Shown here: positions 10,438 through 20,681 of the stretch, piece after piece
How positions within the stretch are numbered: position 1 is the first letter of the stretch
Layout of the letters: each line of letters opens with the position of its first letter
Origin: Gammaproteobacteria bacterium
GTDB lineage: Bacteria > Pseudomonadota > Gammaproteobacteria > Steroidobacterales > GCA-2729495
Direction: 5' to 3'
DNA: 64,000 nt
Assembly (NCBI GenBank): GCA_030583605.1
Contig: CP129466.1
Location: forward strand, 999,001-1,063,000
Position numbers and translations under genes: made by a program
Notes under the pieces: model-generated
Told to the model about the DNA's origin: nothing
Seen by the model: the letters and a program-made list of their open reading frames with translations, nothing else
Databases searched by the model: none

Positions 10438-11421
10438 ATGTTCTGGAATCGCGTACGCCGCTCGGCGTTGGTGCTTGCTGGGTTTTCGCTGGCCGGTCTG
10501 ATGGGCCTGACGGTGCTCTCCCTGTTTGCCCGGCATGGCTGGATGGCGGAACTCGCCTCGCACTTTCGGCCGCAGTATTTCCTCCTGCTGCTCGCGCTGT
10601 GTGCCGGGTTTGCCGTTGCGCGCCGCCCGTTGCTTGCCCTGCTGGCGGCGGCAGCGATGTTGCCGAATGGGTGGTACGTGGTTCCCTACGCGTTGCCGGC
10701 GTTGATCACGCCCTCCATCGCGTCGTCGAGCGGCCATGACGTGTCTATCGTGACCCTGAACCTGTTCGTCAGTAACGATGACTACGCGGCAGTGCGTTCC
10801 TACCTGGCGCAGAAAAATGCCGACGTTCTGGTGCTCTCGGAGTTGACCCCGACCTGGGTCGTCGAGTTGCGCGACATCACGGCAGATTATCCCTACTGGG
10901 TTTCCGTGGACCGGCGCACGCCATGGGGGCTGGGTGTCTACTCGAAGTATCCGCTCAAGGATGCGCGGCCCGTGGATCTCGGGCTGGCCGGCAGCGTGAA
11001 CGTGATCGCCACGGTCGCATTCCCTGGCGGCGACGTGCAACTGGTCGGTGCGCATCTGGCGTCGCCGACGTCGCCGGCGCGCGCCGTGCAACGCAATGAC
11101 CAGCTCGAGCAGCTGTCCGCACTTCTCGGTCCGGCCCGGAAACGGACCGATGCGAGTTCCCCCCGGCGCTTGCTGGTCGGCGATCTGAACCTGACGCCGT
11201 TCTCGCCGTACTTTGGCGAATTGCTCGCGCGCACCGGCATGGTCGATGCGCGGCGCCAGCAAGGCTGGTCTGCGACCTGGCCGACCTGGGGCCCGCCAGT
11301 GGGCATCGCCATCGACCATTGCATCGTCGACCCCGATCTGCCGGTGACAAACGTGGCACGCGGACCCGCGGTCGGCTCGGATCACTATCCCATCGAGATT
11401 GCACTGCGCCAGCGCGGCTGA
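10438..11421 (+). CDS. Membrane-anchored endonuclease/exonuclease/phosphatase-family protein
   Basis: A 327-residue protein with three N-terminal membrane segments (about residues 9-30, 40-60 and 60-90) and a periplasmic-side EEP domain: 'VSIVTLNLFVSNDDY', 'VLSELTPTW', 'PWGLGVYSKYPL', 'RLLVGDLNLTPFS' and 'GSDHYPIEI', which supply the usual N, E, D-N and H metal/catalytic residues. Such proteins are hydrolases of phosphodiesters, often lipid-linked. In-frame ATGs also exist at 10387, 10414 and 10423; 10438 has GGGA 9 nt upstream and starts right at the first helix. Confidence 0.75.
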   Translation: MFWNRVRRSALVLAGFSLAGLMGLTVLSLFARHGWMAELASHFRPQYFLLLLALCAGFAVARRPLLALLAAAAMLPNGWYVVPYALPALITPSIASSSGHDVSIVTLNLFVSNDDYAAVRSYLAQKNADVLVLSELTPTWVVELRDITADYPYWVSVDRRTPWGLGVYSKYPLKDARPVDLGLAGSVNVIATVAFPGGDVQLVGAHLASPTSPARAVQRNDQLEQLSALLGPARKRTDASSPRRLLVGDLNLTPFSPYFGELLARTGMVDARRQQGWSATWPTWGPPVGIAIDHCIVDPDLPVTNVARGPAVGSDHYPIEIALRQRG

Positions 11422-11603
11422 GCCGCGCGCCGGCCCCGGCCGCGCACCCCGTGGCCATGATCGATGCAGGCTTCGCTGCTTCTCCGGCAGGCGCGATCAC
11501 GTGCCGGCAGGGTGCAATCGCGGATCACCGGTGTTAAATAGGACGCTGCGCCGGCGCGGATCCGGCGCTGTGCGCTCCAACCGAGGTCCACGGGGGGTTC
11601 TGC

Positions 11604-13088
11604 ATGAGCCTCGTCAGCGAGATTCTGGGTCTGTTCGCCTACCTGTTCGTGTTCGCACTCGGGGTGGGCGCGATCGCGGCGGCGGTCATCTATGTCATCG
11701 ACAAGACCCAGACCAGGCACGCAATTCGCCGCAATTACCCGCTCATCGGGCGATTCCGCTACCTGTTCGAAACCATCGGCGAGTTCCTGCGCCAGTATTT
11801 CTTCGCGATGGACCGCGAGGAGATGCCGTTCAACCGGGCCGAGCGGGCCTGGGTGTACCGCACGGCGAAAGGTGAGGAGAACACCGTTCCGTTCGGCTCG
11901 ACACGCGACCTGCGCCACCCCGGCACGGCAATTTTCGTGAACTGTGCTTACCCGATGCTGGACGAGGAAACCGTCCCGACCTCGGCGATCACGGTCGGTC
12001 CGAACTGCCGCCGGCCCTACACGACGGCGCGGTTCTTCCATGTCTCTGCGATGAGTTACGGGGCGATTTCCAGGCCCGCGGTGCTGGCGCTGTCGAACGG
12101 GGCGAAGGTGGCCGGCTGCTGGCTCAATACTGGTGAGGGTGGTTTGTCCCCGCATCACCTGGCGGGCGGCGCCGATCTCGTGTTCCAGATGGGCACCGCG
12201 AAGTATGGCGTGCGCGATGCGGACTCACGGTTGAACGAGGCGCGTCTGCGCGAACTGTCGAGTTACGAGCAGGTGCGCCTGATCGAGGTCAAGCTGAGCC
12301 AGGGCGCCAAGCCCGGCAAGGGTGGCATCCTTCCGGGGGCCAAGGTCACCGCCGAGGTCGCGCGCATACGCGGTATCCCGCAGGGCGAGGATTCCATCAG
12401 CCCCAATCGCCACCCGGAAATCCGCGACGCCGGATCGCTGCTCGATTTCATCGCTCGTGTGCGCGATGTGAGCGGCCGGCCCACGGGCTTCAAGGCCGTG
12501 TTCGGCGCCTACGACTGGCTCGGGCAGGTATTCGAGGAGATCCAGCGGCGCGGGCCGGACAGCGCGCCGGATTTCATTACCGTCGATTCCGGCGACGGCG
12601 GCACCGGCGCCGCACCGATGACGCTGCTCGACAACGTCGGACTGCCCGTGCGCGAAAGCCTGCCACGTGTCATCGACCTGCTCGTCGAACACGGTTTACG
12701 GGAACGCATCAGGGTCGTGGCAAGCGGCAAGATGATCAATCCCGCCGGCGTGGCCTGGGCGCTGTGCGTCGGCGCAGACTTCGTGAACTCCGCCCGGGGT
12801 TTCATGTTCGCGCTGGGCTGCATCCAGGCGATGAAGTGCAACAAGAACACCTGCCCGACCGGCATTACGACGCACGACAAGAACCTGCAGCGGGGCCTGG
12901 TGGTGACCGACAAGGCCGAGCGGGTTGCCCGCTACCAGCAGGGAATGGAGCGGGAGGTCGCGACCATCGCGCATTCCTGCGGCGTCGCCGAGCCGCGACT
13001 CCTGCGTCGGCAGCACTGCCGCATCGTGCAGGCGAGCGGCCAGAGCGCTCTTCTGAGCGACCTGTATCCGGACGCGTCAGCAGGCTGA
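11604..13088 (+). CDS. FMN-binding glutamate synthase-like protein with N-terminal membrane helix
   Basis: 494 residues: an N-terminal helix (about 6-30), then a glutamate-synthase central/FMN domain ('FFHVSAMSYGAIS', 'GEGGLSPHH', 'KPGKGGILPG', 'SGDGGTGAAPM'). Near the C-terminus 'CNKNTCPTGI' resembles the 3Fe-4S cysteine cluster of GltB. No glutaminase or NADPH domain is present, so it is not a complete glutamate synthase; this stand-alone class is common but its reaction is unsettled. A GGGG stretch precedes the ATG. It converges with rpoD. Confidence 0.85.
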   Translation: MSLVSEILGLFAYLFVFALGVGAIAAAVIYVIDKTQTRHAIRRNYPLIGRFRYLFETIGEFLRQYFFAMDREEMPFNRAERAWVYRTAKGEENTVPFGSTRDLRHPGTAIFVNCAYPMLDEETVPTSAITVGPNCRRPYTTARFFHVSAMSYGAISRPAVLALSNGAKVAGCWLNTGEGGLSPHHLAGGADLVFQMGTAKYGVRDADSRLNEARLRELSSYEQVRLIEVKLSQGAKPGKGGILPGAKVTAEVARIRGIPQGEDSISPNRHPEIRDAGSLLDFIARVRDVSGRPTGFKAVFGAYDWLGQVFEEIQRRGPDSAPDFITVDSGDGGTGAAPMTLLDNVGLPVRESLPRVIDLLVEHGLRERIRVVASGKMINPAGVAWALCVGADFVNSARGFMFALGCIQAMKCNKNTCPTGITTHDKNLQRGLVVTDKAERVARYQQGMEREVATIAHSCGVAEPRLLRRQHCRIVQASGQSALLSDLYPDASAG

Positions 13089-13112
13089 TCTTGCTGCGCG
13101 TGCGGGCGCTGT

Positions 13113-14948
<1,836 letters not shown>

Positions 14949-14981
14949 CGTGGTACCTCGGTTCCTGCGCGTAAACGGCGC

Positions 14982-14987
14982 ATTATA
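14982..14987 (-). promoter_or_regulatory. Predicted -10 element of rpoD
   Basis: TATAAT on the minus strand followed by GCGCCG, 34 nt upstream of the rpoD GTG. A weak -35 lies in GC-rich sequence. A second AT-rich patch at about 15068-15106, between dnaG and rpoD, could hold another promoter, but I could not fit good hexamers there. Confidence 0.5.
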
Positions 14988-15170
14988 TGGGGGCCGCTGG
15001 CGGCCATCCACAGCGCGGAGCGTGCCGGCAATTCGGTCGCTGCGGCCGCTGCCGGCTCGGGTGTGTCACTTAACCTATTGATTAAATGACAGAATAAGAT
15101 CCTCTCCTCGGTCGGGATGTGGCGCGTTGGCTTCCGGGGGGATATCGGCGCAACTCCCGCATTCTTTAAC

Positions 15171-16928
15171 CTAACGCCCGCCGGCCACCTGACGTTGCAG
15201 TTGGCGAAACGCCGCACGCTCCTCGGCCGTGAGCACGCCTGACTCCGCTTTAGACACGAGTGCCGCGAGACGTTCCTCGCGGTCGAGCGTCATGATCCGG
15301 CACAGGCAGTCTTCCAGTTCGCGCGCCGCTGCCGCTTCGCTGACGAGCACGGGCACCGCCAGCAACTCGGCCAGATGTCTGCCCTCCGGGCGCTCGCGGA
15401 ACCTCTCCGCTACAGCGCCGGGACCGAGGCCGGGGTGATTGCGGGAGAGATCCAGCAATTCGAGCAGCAAGGACACACCCTTCTGTGGTACCTCCGCCAG
15501 ACCCATTGGAACCTCGACCTGTGCTCCAAGACCGGGAAAATTAATGAGCAGCGTAATCGCCTGACGCACGAGCGATGGTCGCGCGTGCGGGCTGCGGCCG
15601 CGGCGCGCGGGTCGCGGGTGCTCATCGGCTGGCACACTTGCCTGCGGCACGGTGCCGAGCGCAGTCGCGAGACGATCCCGCTTCAGGCCGACTTCCTGTG
15701 CCAGGCGGTCAGTCAGCAGCTCCCGGTAGATGCCGGCGGGAATCTGGTGCAGAAGTGGCCGCGCGAGTTCTGCGAGTCGCGCACGGCTATCGAGCGATTC
15801 CGTACCGCTCTGGTGGCGCAGCTCCTCCAGCAGATAATCAGACAGGGGCTGTGCGTCCGCGAGTCGTCCGCGGAATGCCTCCGCACCTTCCTTCCGTACG
15901 AGCGAATCCGGATCCTCACCGTCCGGCAGGAAGAGGAACGCGATCTGGCGACCGTCGCGGACCTCGGGCAAGGATGCCTGCAGCGCGCGCCAGGCTGCAG
16001 CACGGCCGGCCCGATCGCCATCGAAGCAGAACACCAGGCTCGGTACGACGCGAAACAGGCGCTTGATCTGTTCGCTGGTGGTCGCCGTGCCGAGCGTGGC
16101 GGCGGCATCGCGAATTCCATGGCGCGCCAGCGCAACGACATCCATGTAACCCTCGACGACCAGCAACCGGGTGAGCCGTCGCTCGGCCTGGCGCGCTTCG
16201 TACAGGCCGTACAACTCCTGACCTTTGTGAAAAACGGCCGTTTCGGGCGAGTTCAGGTATTTCGGCTCGCCGCTCCCGATTACCCGCCCGCCGAAGCCGA
16301 CGATCCGCCCGCGGCTGTCGTGGATGGGATACATGATCCGATCCCTGAAGCGATCGTAATAACCGCCGCCCTCGCGTTCGACGAGCAGACCGGCGGCAAA
16401 CATGCGTTCCCGGCGTTCAGCGGAATCCCCCAGTTCGCGCAACAGGCCGTCCCAGGCAGGCAACGCGTAACCGATCCGGTACGCCTTGACGGTTTCCCCA
16501 TCGAGGCCACGCGAGCGCAGATACTCGATGGCAGCGGGGCGGTCGCGCAACGAACGTTCGAAGAACGTTGCTGCGGCCGCGAGGACTTCGTAGACGGGTG
16601 CGAGCGGGGCCTGGGTCTGCCCGGTGGAATCGCGTGGAACCTGCAACCCGCAGCGGGCGGCGAGTTCCTCCACTGCGGTGACGAAGTCGAGGCGATCGTA
16701 CTCCATCAGGAAGCCGAGGGCTGTGCCGTGGGCGCCGCAACCGAAGCAGTGGTAGAAGCCTTTGGTCGGGCTGACGGTGAAGGAGGGGGTTTTCTCGCCG
16801 TGAAACGGACAGCAGGCTTTGTATTCGCGCCCGGCCTTCTTCAGCTGTACCCGGGAGCCGACGATCTCCACGATGTCGGCCCGTTGCATCAACTCGTCGA
16901 TGAAGTCCTGTGGAATGCGCGAAGTCAT
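15171..16928 (-). CDS. dnaG: DNA primase DnaG
   Basis: A 585-residue primase that makes RNA primers at the replication fork. The N-terminal CHC2 zinc finger is seen in 'YKACCPFHGEKTPSF' and 'FYHCFGCGAHG' (about residues 36-66). The TOPRIM core includes 'LLVVEGYMDVVAL' and 'CFDGDRAGRAA'. The C-terminal helicase-binding region is present but divergent. The frame is open to 17012; MTSRIPQDFIDELM matches the family start, so 16928 is used. It sits between yqeY and rpoD, 132 nt after yqeY. Confidence 0.95.
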   Translation of the reverse strand: MTSRIPQDFIDELMQRADIVEIVGSRVQLKKAGREYKACCPFHGEKTPSFTVSPTKGFYHCFGCGAHGTALGFLMEYDRLDFVTAVEELAARCGLQVPRDSTGQTQAPLAPVYEVLAAAATFFERSLRDRPAAIEYLRSRGLDGETVKAYRIGYALPAWDGLLRELGDSAERRERMFAAGLLVEREGGGYYDRFRDRIMYPIHDSRGRIVGFGGRVIGSGEPKYLNSPETAVFHKGQELYGLYEARQAERRLTRLLVVEGYMDVVALARHGIRDAAATLGTATTSEQIKRLFRVVPSLVFCFDGDRAGRAAAWRALQASLPEVRDGRQIAFLFLPDGEDPDSLVRKEGAEAFRGRLADAQPLSDYLLEELRHQSGTESLDSRARLAELARPLLHQIPAGIYRELLTDRLAQEVGLKRDRLATALGTVPQASVPADEHPRPARRGRSPHARPSLVRQAITLLINFPGLGAQVEVPMGLAEVPQKGVSLLLELLDLSRNHPGLGPGAVAERFRERPEGRHLAELLAVPVLVSEAAAARELEDCLCRIMTLDREERLAALVSKAESGVLTAEERAAFRQLQRQVAGGR

Positions 16929-17060
16929 GGGGGAAGCCGCTTTCCGGGAGGCGGTCTTGGCCGCCAGCATACGGGTTGCGCCAAGCGGGCGTCCATGCGT
17001 CGATGGCACCATTCTGGCCGACGTGCCGGACCGGGTCTTGCGCGGGCGGCGTACTCCGGC

Positions 17061-17507
17061 TCAGCCGGCGAGTTTTGCCTTCAGCAGAGCGCTGACCTGG
17101 GCCATGTCGGCCCGTCCCTGCAACCTGGGTCGCAGGACGTTCATGACCTTGCCCATGTCCTTCATGCTGGCCGCGCCGGATTCGGCGATCGCGGCGTCGA
17201 GCAAGGCCCGTATTTCAGATTCCGTAAGCTGAACGGGCAGGTATACGGAGAGGATCCGCGTTTCTTCGAGTTCGCGGGCTTCCAGGTCATTCCGGCCTGC
17301 GGACTTGAACTGGGTGGCTGCCTCCCGTCGCTGCTTGATCAGCTTCTCGACGACCTGAAGGATGTCGCCGTCGGAAAGTTCCCGACGCTCGTCCACCTCG
17401 CGCTGCTTGATCGCGGCAAGCAACATGCGGATGGTCGTCAGCCGCAATTTCTCGCCGCCGCGCAGGGCGCTTTTCATGTCGTCGCTGACCTGGGTCTTGA
17501 GCGACAT
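17061..17507 (-). CDS. yqeY: GatB/YqeY domain protein
   Basis: A 148-residue, mostly helical protein with the YqeY fold ('LRLTTIRMLLAAIKQREVD', 'EETRILSVYLPVQLTESEI', 'KDMGKVMNVL'). It resembles the C-terminal tRNA-binding tail of GatB, and its role is thought to be tRNA- or amidotransferase-related. It lies 18 nt after rpsU and ahead of dnaG, a standard position in many proteobacteria. Confidence 0.9.
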   Translation of the reverse strand: MSLKTQVSDDMKSALRGGEKLRLTTIRMLLAAIKQREVDERRELSDGDILQVVEKLIKQRREAATQFKSAGRNDLEARELEETRILSVYLPVQLTESEIRALLDAAIAESGAASMKDMGKVMNVLRPRLQGRADMAQVSALLKAKLAG

Positions 17508-17525
17508 AGGCGCAGGGGGGGCTGA

Positions 17526-17741
17526 TCAGTACAGTCGGCGTCGGCGATTTGTTTCGCGCGAGGTGCGCTTGAGTTGACGCTTGATCGCTGCGGCCCGCTT
17601 GCGCTTGCGTTCCTGGGTCGGTTTCTCGTAGAACTCCCGCCGGCGCAGTTCCGTCAGGACGCCCGCCTTCTCGCAGGCGCGTTTGAAGCGACGCAGGGCG
17701 GCATCGAAGTGCTCGTTTTCGCGGACGCGTACGCTTGGCAA
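17526..17741 (-). CDS. rpsU: 30S ribosomal protein S21, TTG start
   Basis: 71 residues, exactly the E. coli length: [18 protein letters not shown] at the start, '[19 protein letters not shown]' in the middle and an Arg-rich 'RRRRLY' tail. S21 binds the small subunit near the anti-Shine-Dalgarno and affects initiation. No ATG or GTG fits. The TTG at 17739-17741 has GAGG 9 nt upstream and gives the correct length. The frame extends further up only by overlapping tsaD. It is the first gene of the cluster, with a promoter and hairpin just upstream. Confidence 0.93.
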   Translation of the reverse strand: MPSVRVRENEHFDAALRRFKRACEKAGVLTELRRREFYEKPTQERKRKRAAAIKRQLKRTSRETNRRRRLY

Positions 17742-17759
17742 GTTAGTAGTCCTCAGGCG

Positions 17760-17782
17760 AAAAAAACCGGCTCGCGGCCGGT
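17760..17782 (-). terminator. Terminator-like hairpin in the rpsU leader (possible attenuator)
   Basis: On the minus strand ACCGGC pairs with GCCGGT across the loop CGCGA, followed at once by a T run to 17760. The hairpin lies between the predicted rpsU promoter and its Shine-Dalgarno (GAGG at 17751-17754). With the expected transcript start near 17787, it would form within the first 25 nt of RNA. No upstream minus-strand gene needs a terminator here, because tsaD is divergent. Confidence 0.6.
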
Positions 17783-17793
17783 GGAGGACGCAC

Positions 17794-17821
17794 AATATAG
17801 CCATTTCGGCGCCGATTGCAA
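17794..17821 (-). promoter_or_regulatory. Predicted sigma-70 promoter of rpsU-yqeY-dnaG
   Basis: -35 TTGCAA (17816-17821), 16-bp spacer, -10 TATATT (17794-17799) on the minus strand. The expected start is about 17787, giving a leader of roughly 46 nt. tsaD starts at 17849 in the other direction, so its promoter must share this short intergenic space. Confidence 0.6.
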
Positions 17822-17848
17822 AGGATGCAGGGGTGATCCCCCCGGACC

Positions 17849-18877
17849 ATGGCCGTACTGGGAATCGAGACCAGCTGTGACGAGACGTCGGTGGCCGTTT
17901 ATGACCGCGACAGGGGCTTGCTGGCACACCTGATCCACAGCCAGGTCGCCATCCACGCACCTTATGGTGGTGTCGTGCCGGAACTGGCCTCCCGCGACCA
18001 TATCCGGCGCCTGCTGCCGATGGTGGAGCAGGCCATGGCTGAGGCTGGTGTGCGGGGTGACGACCTACAGGCGGTCGCCTATACCGCCGGGCCAGGGCTC
18101 ATTGGTGCCTTGCTGGTCGGCGCCACCGTCGGCTGCGGCTTGGCGAGCGCCTGGCGCCGGCCCGCAGTCGCCGTGCACCACATGGAGGCCCACCTGCTCG
18201 CGCCGTTACTGGAGTCGCAGCCGCCGCAGTTCCCCTTCGTCGCCCTGCTGGTTTCGGGAGGTCACAGCATGCTCGTGCAGGTGGCCGCCCTGGGCCGCTA
18301 CCGGATCCTGGGGCAGACCCTGGACGATGCGGCCGGCGAGGCCTTCGACAAGACTGCCAAGGTGCTCGGTTTGCCCTATCCGGGCGGTCCCGCGCTCGCG
18401 CGTCTTGCCGCCGACGGCGGTCGCGACCGCTTCGCGTTTCCGCGACCGTTGCTCAATCGCAATGGTCTCGATTTCAGTTTCAGCGGGCTCAAGACAGCCG
18501 TGTCGGTGAAAGCTCGGGAGTTGCGCGATCCAGCCGGCGTACTCGACGACATCGACCGGCGCGATCTTGCGAAATCCTTCGAGGAAGCTGTGGTAGACAC
18601 GCTGGTTGCCAAGTGCCTCCGTGCGATGAAGGCGACCGGCCTCGAGCGGTTGATCGTGGCCGGAGGCGTCGGGGCCAACGCGCGGCTGCGCGCCAGGTTG
18701 CGGCACGAACTGACAGCCGCGGGCCTCAGCGTCTATTATCCGCAAAACGAATTCTGTACCGACAATGCAGCCATGGTCGCACTGACCGGAGCCCTGCGAC
18801 TGCGCGAAGGCAGTTCCGCGGCGCCGGCCGTTCAGGCCAGGGCGCGCTGGGAACTCGAAGAACTACAACCACCCTGA
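17849..18877 (+). CDS. tsaD: tRNA N6-threonylcarbamoyladenosine transferase TsaD
   Basis: A 342-residue ASKHA-fold enzyme that transfers the threonylcarbamoyl group to A37 of ANN-decoding tRNAs with TsaB, TsaC and TsaE. The start '[17 protein letters not shown]' is diagnostic; 'HMEAHL' supplies the metal-binding histidines, and 'VSGGHSMLV' and '[13 protein letters not shown]' follow. It is divergent from rpsU, the classic gammaproteobacterial arrangement, and is followed by folB. Confidence 0.96.
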   Translation: MAVLGIETSCDETSVAVYDRDRGLLAHLIHSQVAIHAPYGGVVPELASRDHIRRLLPMVEQAMAEAGVRGDDLQAVAYTAGPGLIGALLVGATVGCGLASAWRRPAVAVHHMEAHLLAPLLESQPPQFPFVALLVSGGHSMLVQVAALGRYRILGQTLDDAAGEAFDKTAKVLGLPYPGGPALARLAADGGRDRFAFPRPLLNRNGLDFSFSGLKTAVSVKARELRDPAGVLDDIDRRDLAKSFEEAVVDTLVAKCLRAMKATGLERLIVAGGVGANARLRARLRHELTAAGLSVYYPQNEFCTDNAAMVALTGALRLREGSSAAPAVQARARWELEELQPP

Positions 18878-18895
18878 GCGGTGCGCCCGACGCCG

Positions 18896-19282
18896 ATGGA
18901 CACGATCTTCCTCAAGGACCTGCGCGTCAGGGCCATCGTCGGCATCTGGGAGTGGGAACGGCGGCTGCCTCAGGACATCAGCATCGACCTCGAGATGGCT
19001 GTGGATGCGCGCGCGGCAGCGGAGCGCGACCAGATCGACGCAACGCTGGATTACAAGGCGGTATCCAGGCGTGTAGTCGACCTCGTGCAGGGCTCGGGTT
19101 TCCATCTGGTCGAGACGCTGGCCGAGCGTATCGCCGAGACCGTCATGGCGGAGTTCGCCGTGCCATGGATGAAAGTAGTCGTGCGTAAGACGTTCGCGAT
19201 TCGCGGCGCACGCGATGTCGGCATTTGCATCGAGCGGGGCGATCCTAAGACCGTGCCGCGGCGCGGGAAGCCTGGCCGTTGA
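18896..19282 (+). CDS. folB: Dihydroneopterin aldolase
   Basis: A 128-residue enzyme of folate synthesis, converting dihydroneopterin to hydroxymethyl-dihydropterin. 'MDTIFLKDLRVRAIVGIWEW' and 'HLVETLAERIAETVMAEF' are typical. The ATG at 18896 is chosen; a GTG at 18881, nearer the tsaD stop, is possible. Its stop overlaps the TTG of folK (TTGA), so the two pathway steps are translationally coupled. Confidence 0.93.
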   Translation: MDTIFLKDLRVRAIVGIWEWERRLPQDISIDLEMAVDARAAAERDQIDATLDYKAVSRRVVDLVQGSGFHLVETLAERIAETVMAEFAVPWMKVVVRKTFAIRGARDVGICIERGDPKTVPRRGKPGR

Positions 19283-19842
19283 TCGACCATGGCCCCGATG
19301 CCGGCCGGCATGACCCCGTCACTTCTGCCGCTGTCCCGGTCTTCGTCAGTGCAGGCAGCAATATCGACCCGGTCCGCAATCTGCGCATGGCCGTGCGCGA
19401 GCTCGAGAGGCGTTTTGCGCCGCTGTTGCTGTCGTCCGTTTATCGCAACAAGGCTGCAGGGTTCACGGGCGACGATTTTCTGAACATGATCATTGGGTTT
19501 ACGACCCGTGAACGCCCCGAAGGCATCCTTGCCGAACTGGAACGGCTGCACGCGCAGGCGGGCCGGGTACGGGGGCAAAACCCGTTTGGCCCACGGGCCC
19601 TGGATCTCGACCTGATTCTGTACGGCGACGCAATCGACGAGAAGCTGCGCCTGCCGCGAGAGGACATCAATCGCTACAGTTTCGTGCTGGGGCCGCTGGC
19701 CGAGGTCGCCCCGACCACGCGCCATCCCGTGACCGGCGAAACCCTGGGCGAGTTATGGGCGCGATTCGACCAGGCGCGCCATCCGCTCGAGTGGCTGCCT
19801 CTGTCGGTGCTCGACGCGGATCCGCGGGGCAGGTCCGGCTGA
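19279..19842 (+). CDS. folK: 2-amino-4-hydroxy-6-hydroxymethyldihydropteridine pyrophosphokinase, TTG start
   Basis: The next folate step, pyrophosphorylating the FolB product. The protein is about 187 residues with 'VFVSAGSNIDPVRNLRMAV' near the start and the HPPK signature 'PFGPRALDLDLILYGD'. No ATG precedes the conserved core; the in-frame TTG at 19279 overlaps the folB stop, so the first 18 residues are uncertain. The gene converges with a pteridine reductase 14 nt away. Confidence 0.9.
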   Translation: MIDHGPDAGRHDPVTSAAVPVFVSAGSNIDPVRNLRMAVRELERRFAPLLLSSVYRNKAAGFTGDDFLNMIIGFTTRERPEGILAELERLHAQAGRVRGQNPFGPRALDLDLILYGDAIDEKLRLPREDINRYSFVLGPLAEVAPTTRHPVTGETLGELWARFDQARHPLEWLPLSVLDADPRGRSG

Positions 19843-19855
19843 ATCGCCGGTCGGC

Positions 19856-20611
19856 TCACCAGCCGATGCTTCGTCCGCCATCCACGGTGATGATCTGGCC
19901 GGTCACGTAGGGCGCGTCCCGCACCAGGTACAGCACGCAGCCGGCGATATCCTCGGGCGTGCCGGCGCGTCGCATCGGGATCTGGCGGACGATGCTTTCG
20001 CGAGTGCGATCCTCGATGCCGTCGTCCGGCCACAGGACCGCCCCGGGTGCCACCCCGTTGACGCGTACCTCCGGCGCGAGGTCGCGGGCCAGTGAGCGGG
20101 TCAGCATGGCGAGCCCGGCCTTGGCCGCGCCGTAAACCGGGTGATCGCGCAGCGGGCGTATGGCGTGGATGTCGATCAGGTTGACGATCGAGCCGTGCGC
20201 CGCGCGCAGCTGCGGCACTGCCGCCTGCGACAGGAACAGGGGTGCCCGCAGGTTCGTGCCTATCAGGTCGTCCCATTGCGCAGCGGTGATGCTGCCGATC
20301 GGCGTCGGATAAAAGCTCGAGGCATTGTTGACGAGTATGTCCAGACGCCCGGCGTGATCGAGCACCTCGCGGAGCATCGAATCGATGGCTGCTTCCTGCC
20401 GCAGGTCGCATCGCGTGATCAACGCCGAGCCCGCACGGGTTGCATTGAGCTCCGCTGCGAGCGCCCGTGCAGGAGCGTCCGATTCGCGGTAGTGGATGGC
20501 AACCGAAGCACCGCTTTCATGAAGGCTGCGCGCAATGGTTGCGCCAACCCGGCGTGCCGCTCCCGTGACGAGGGCCCACTTGCCGCCGAGTGCTGCCGTG
20601 CCTGCTGCCAT
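19856..20611 (-). CDS. Pteridine reductase-type short-chain dehydrogenase
   Basis: A 251-residue SDR. The nucleotide motif reads 'VTGAARRVGATIARSLHE'; TGxxxRxG is the pteridine-reductase variant (FolM, PTR1) rather than the classical TGxxxGxG. 'LVNNASSFYPTP' and the catalytic YGAAK follow. Its position next to folB and folK supports reduction of dihydrobiopterin, dihydromonapterin or dihydrofolate. The ATG at 20611 is chosen; a GTG at 20659 is also in frame. Confidence 0.85.
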   Translation of the reverse strand: MAAGTAALGGKWALVTGAARRVGATIARSLHESGASVAIHYRESDAPARALAAELNATRAGSALITRCDLRQEAAIDSMLREVLDHAGRLDILVNNASSFYPTPIGSITAAQWDDLIGTNLRAPLFLSQAAVPQLRAAHGSIVNLIDIHAIRPLRDHPVYGAAKAGLAMLTRSLARDLAPEVRVNGVAPGAVLWPDDGIEDRTRESIVRQIPMRRAGTPEDIAGCVLYLVRDAPYVTGQIITVDGGRSIGW

Positions 20612-20681
20612 GTCGTTGTCGCCAGCCTTTGTCCCGGACGTGTGCCGATTCGGCGACACGACGCCGTAAGATTACACCACC

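Noticed and set aside
15375..17525. 716-codon open frame opposite dnaG and yqeY
   Set aside because: It spans two real genes on the other strand and carries no domain features.
17742..17848. LexA box near rpsU, as in the E. coli operon
   Set aside because: No CTG-N10-CAG palindrome of good quality is present.
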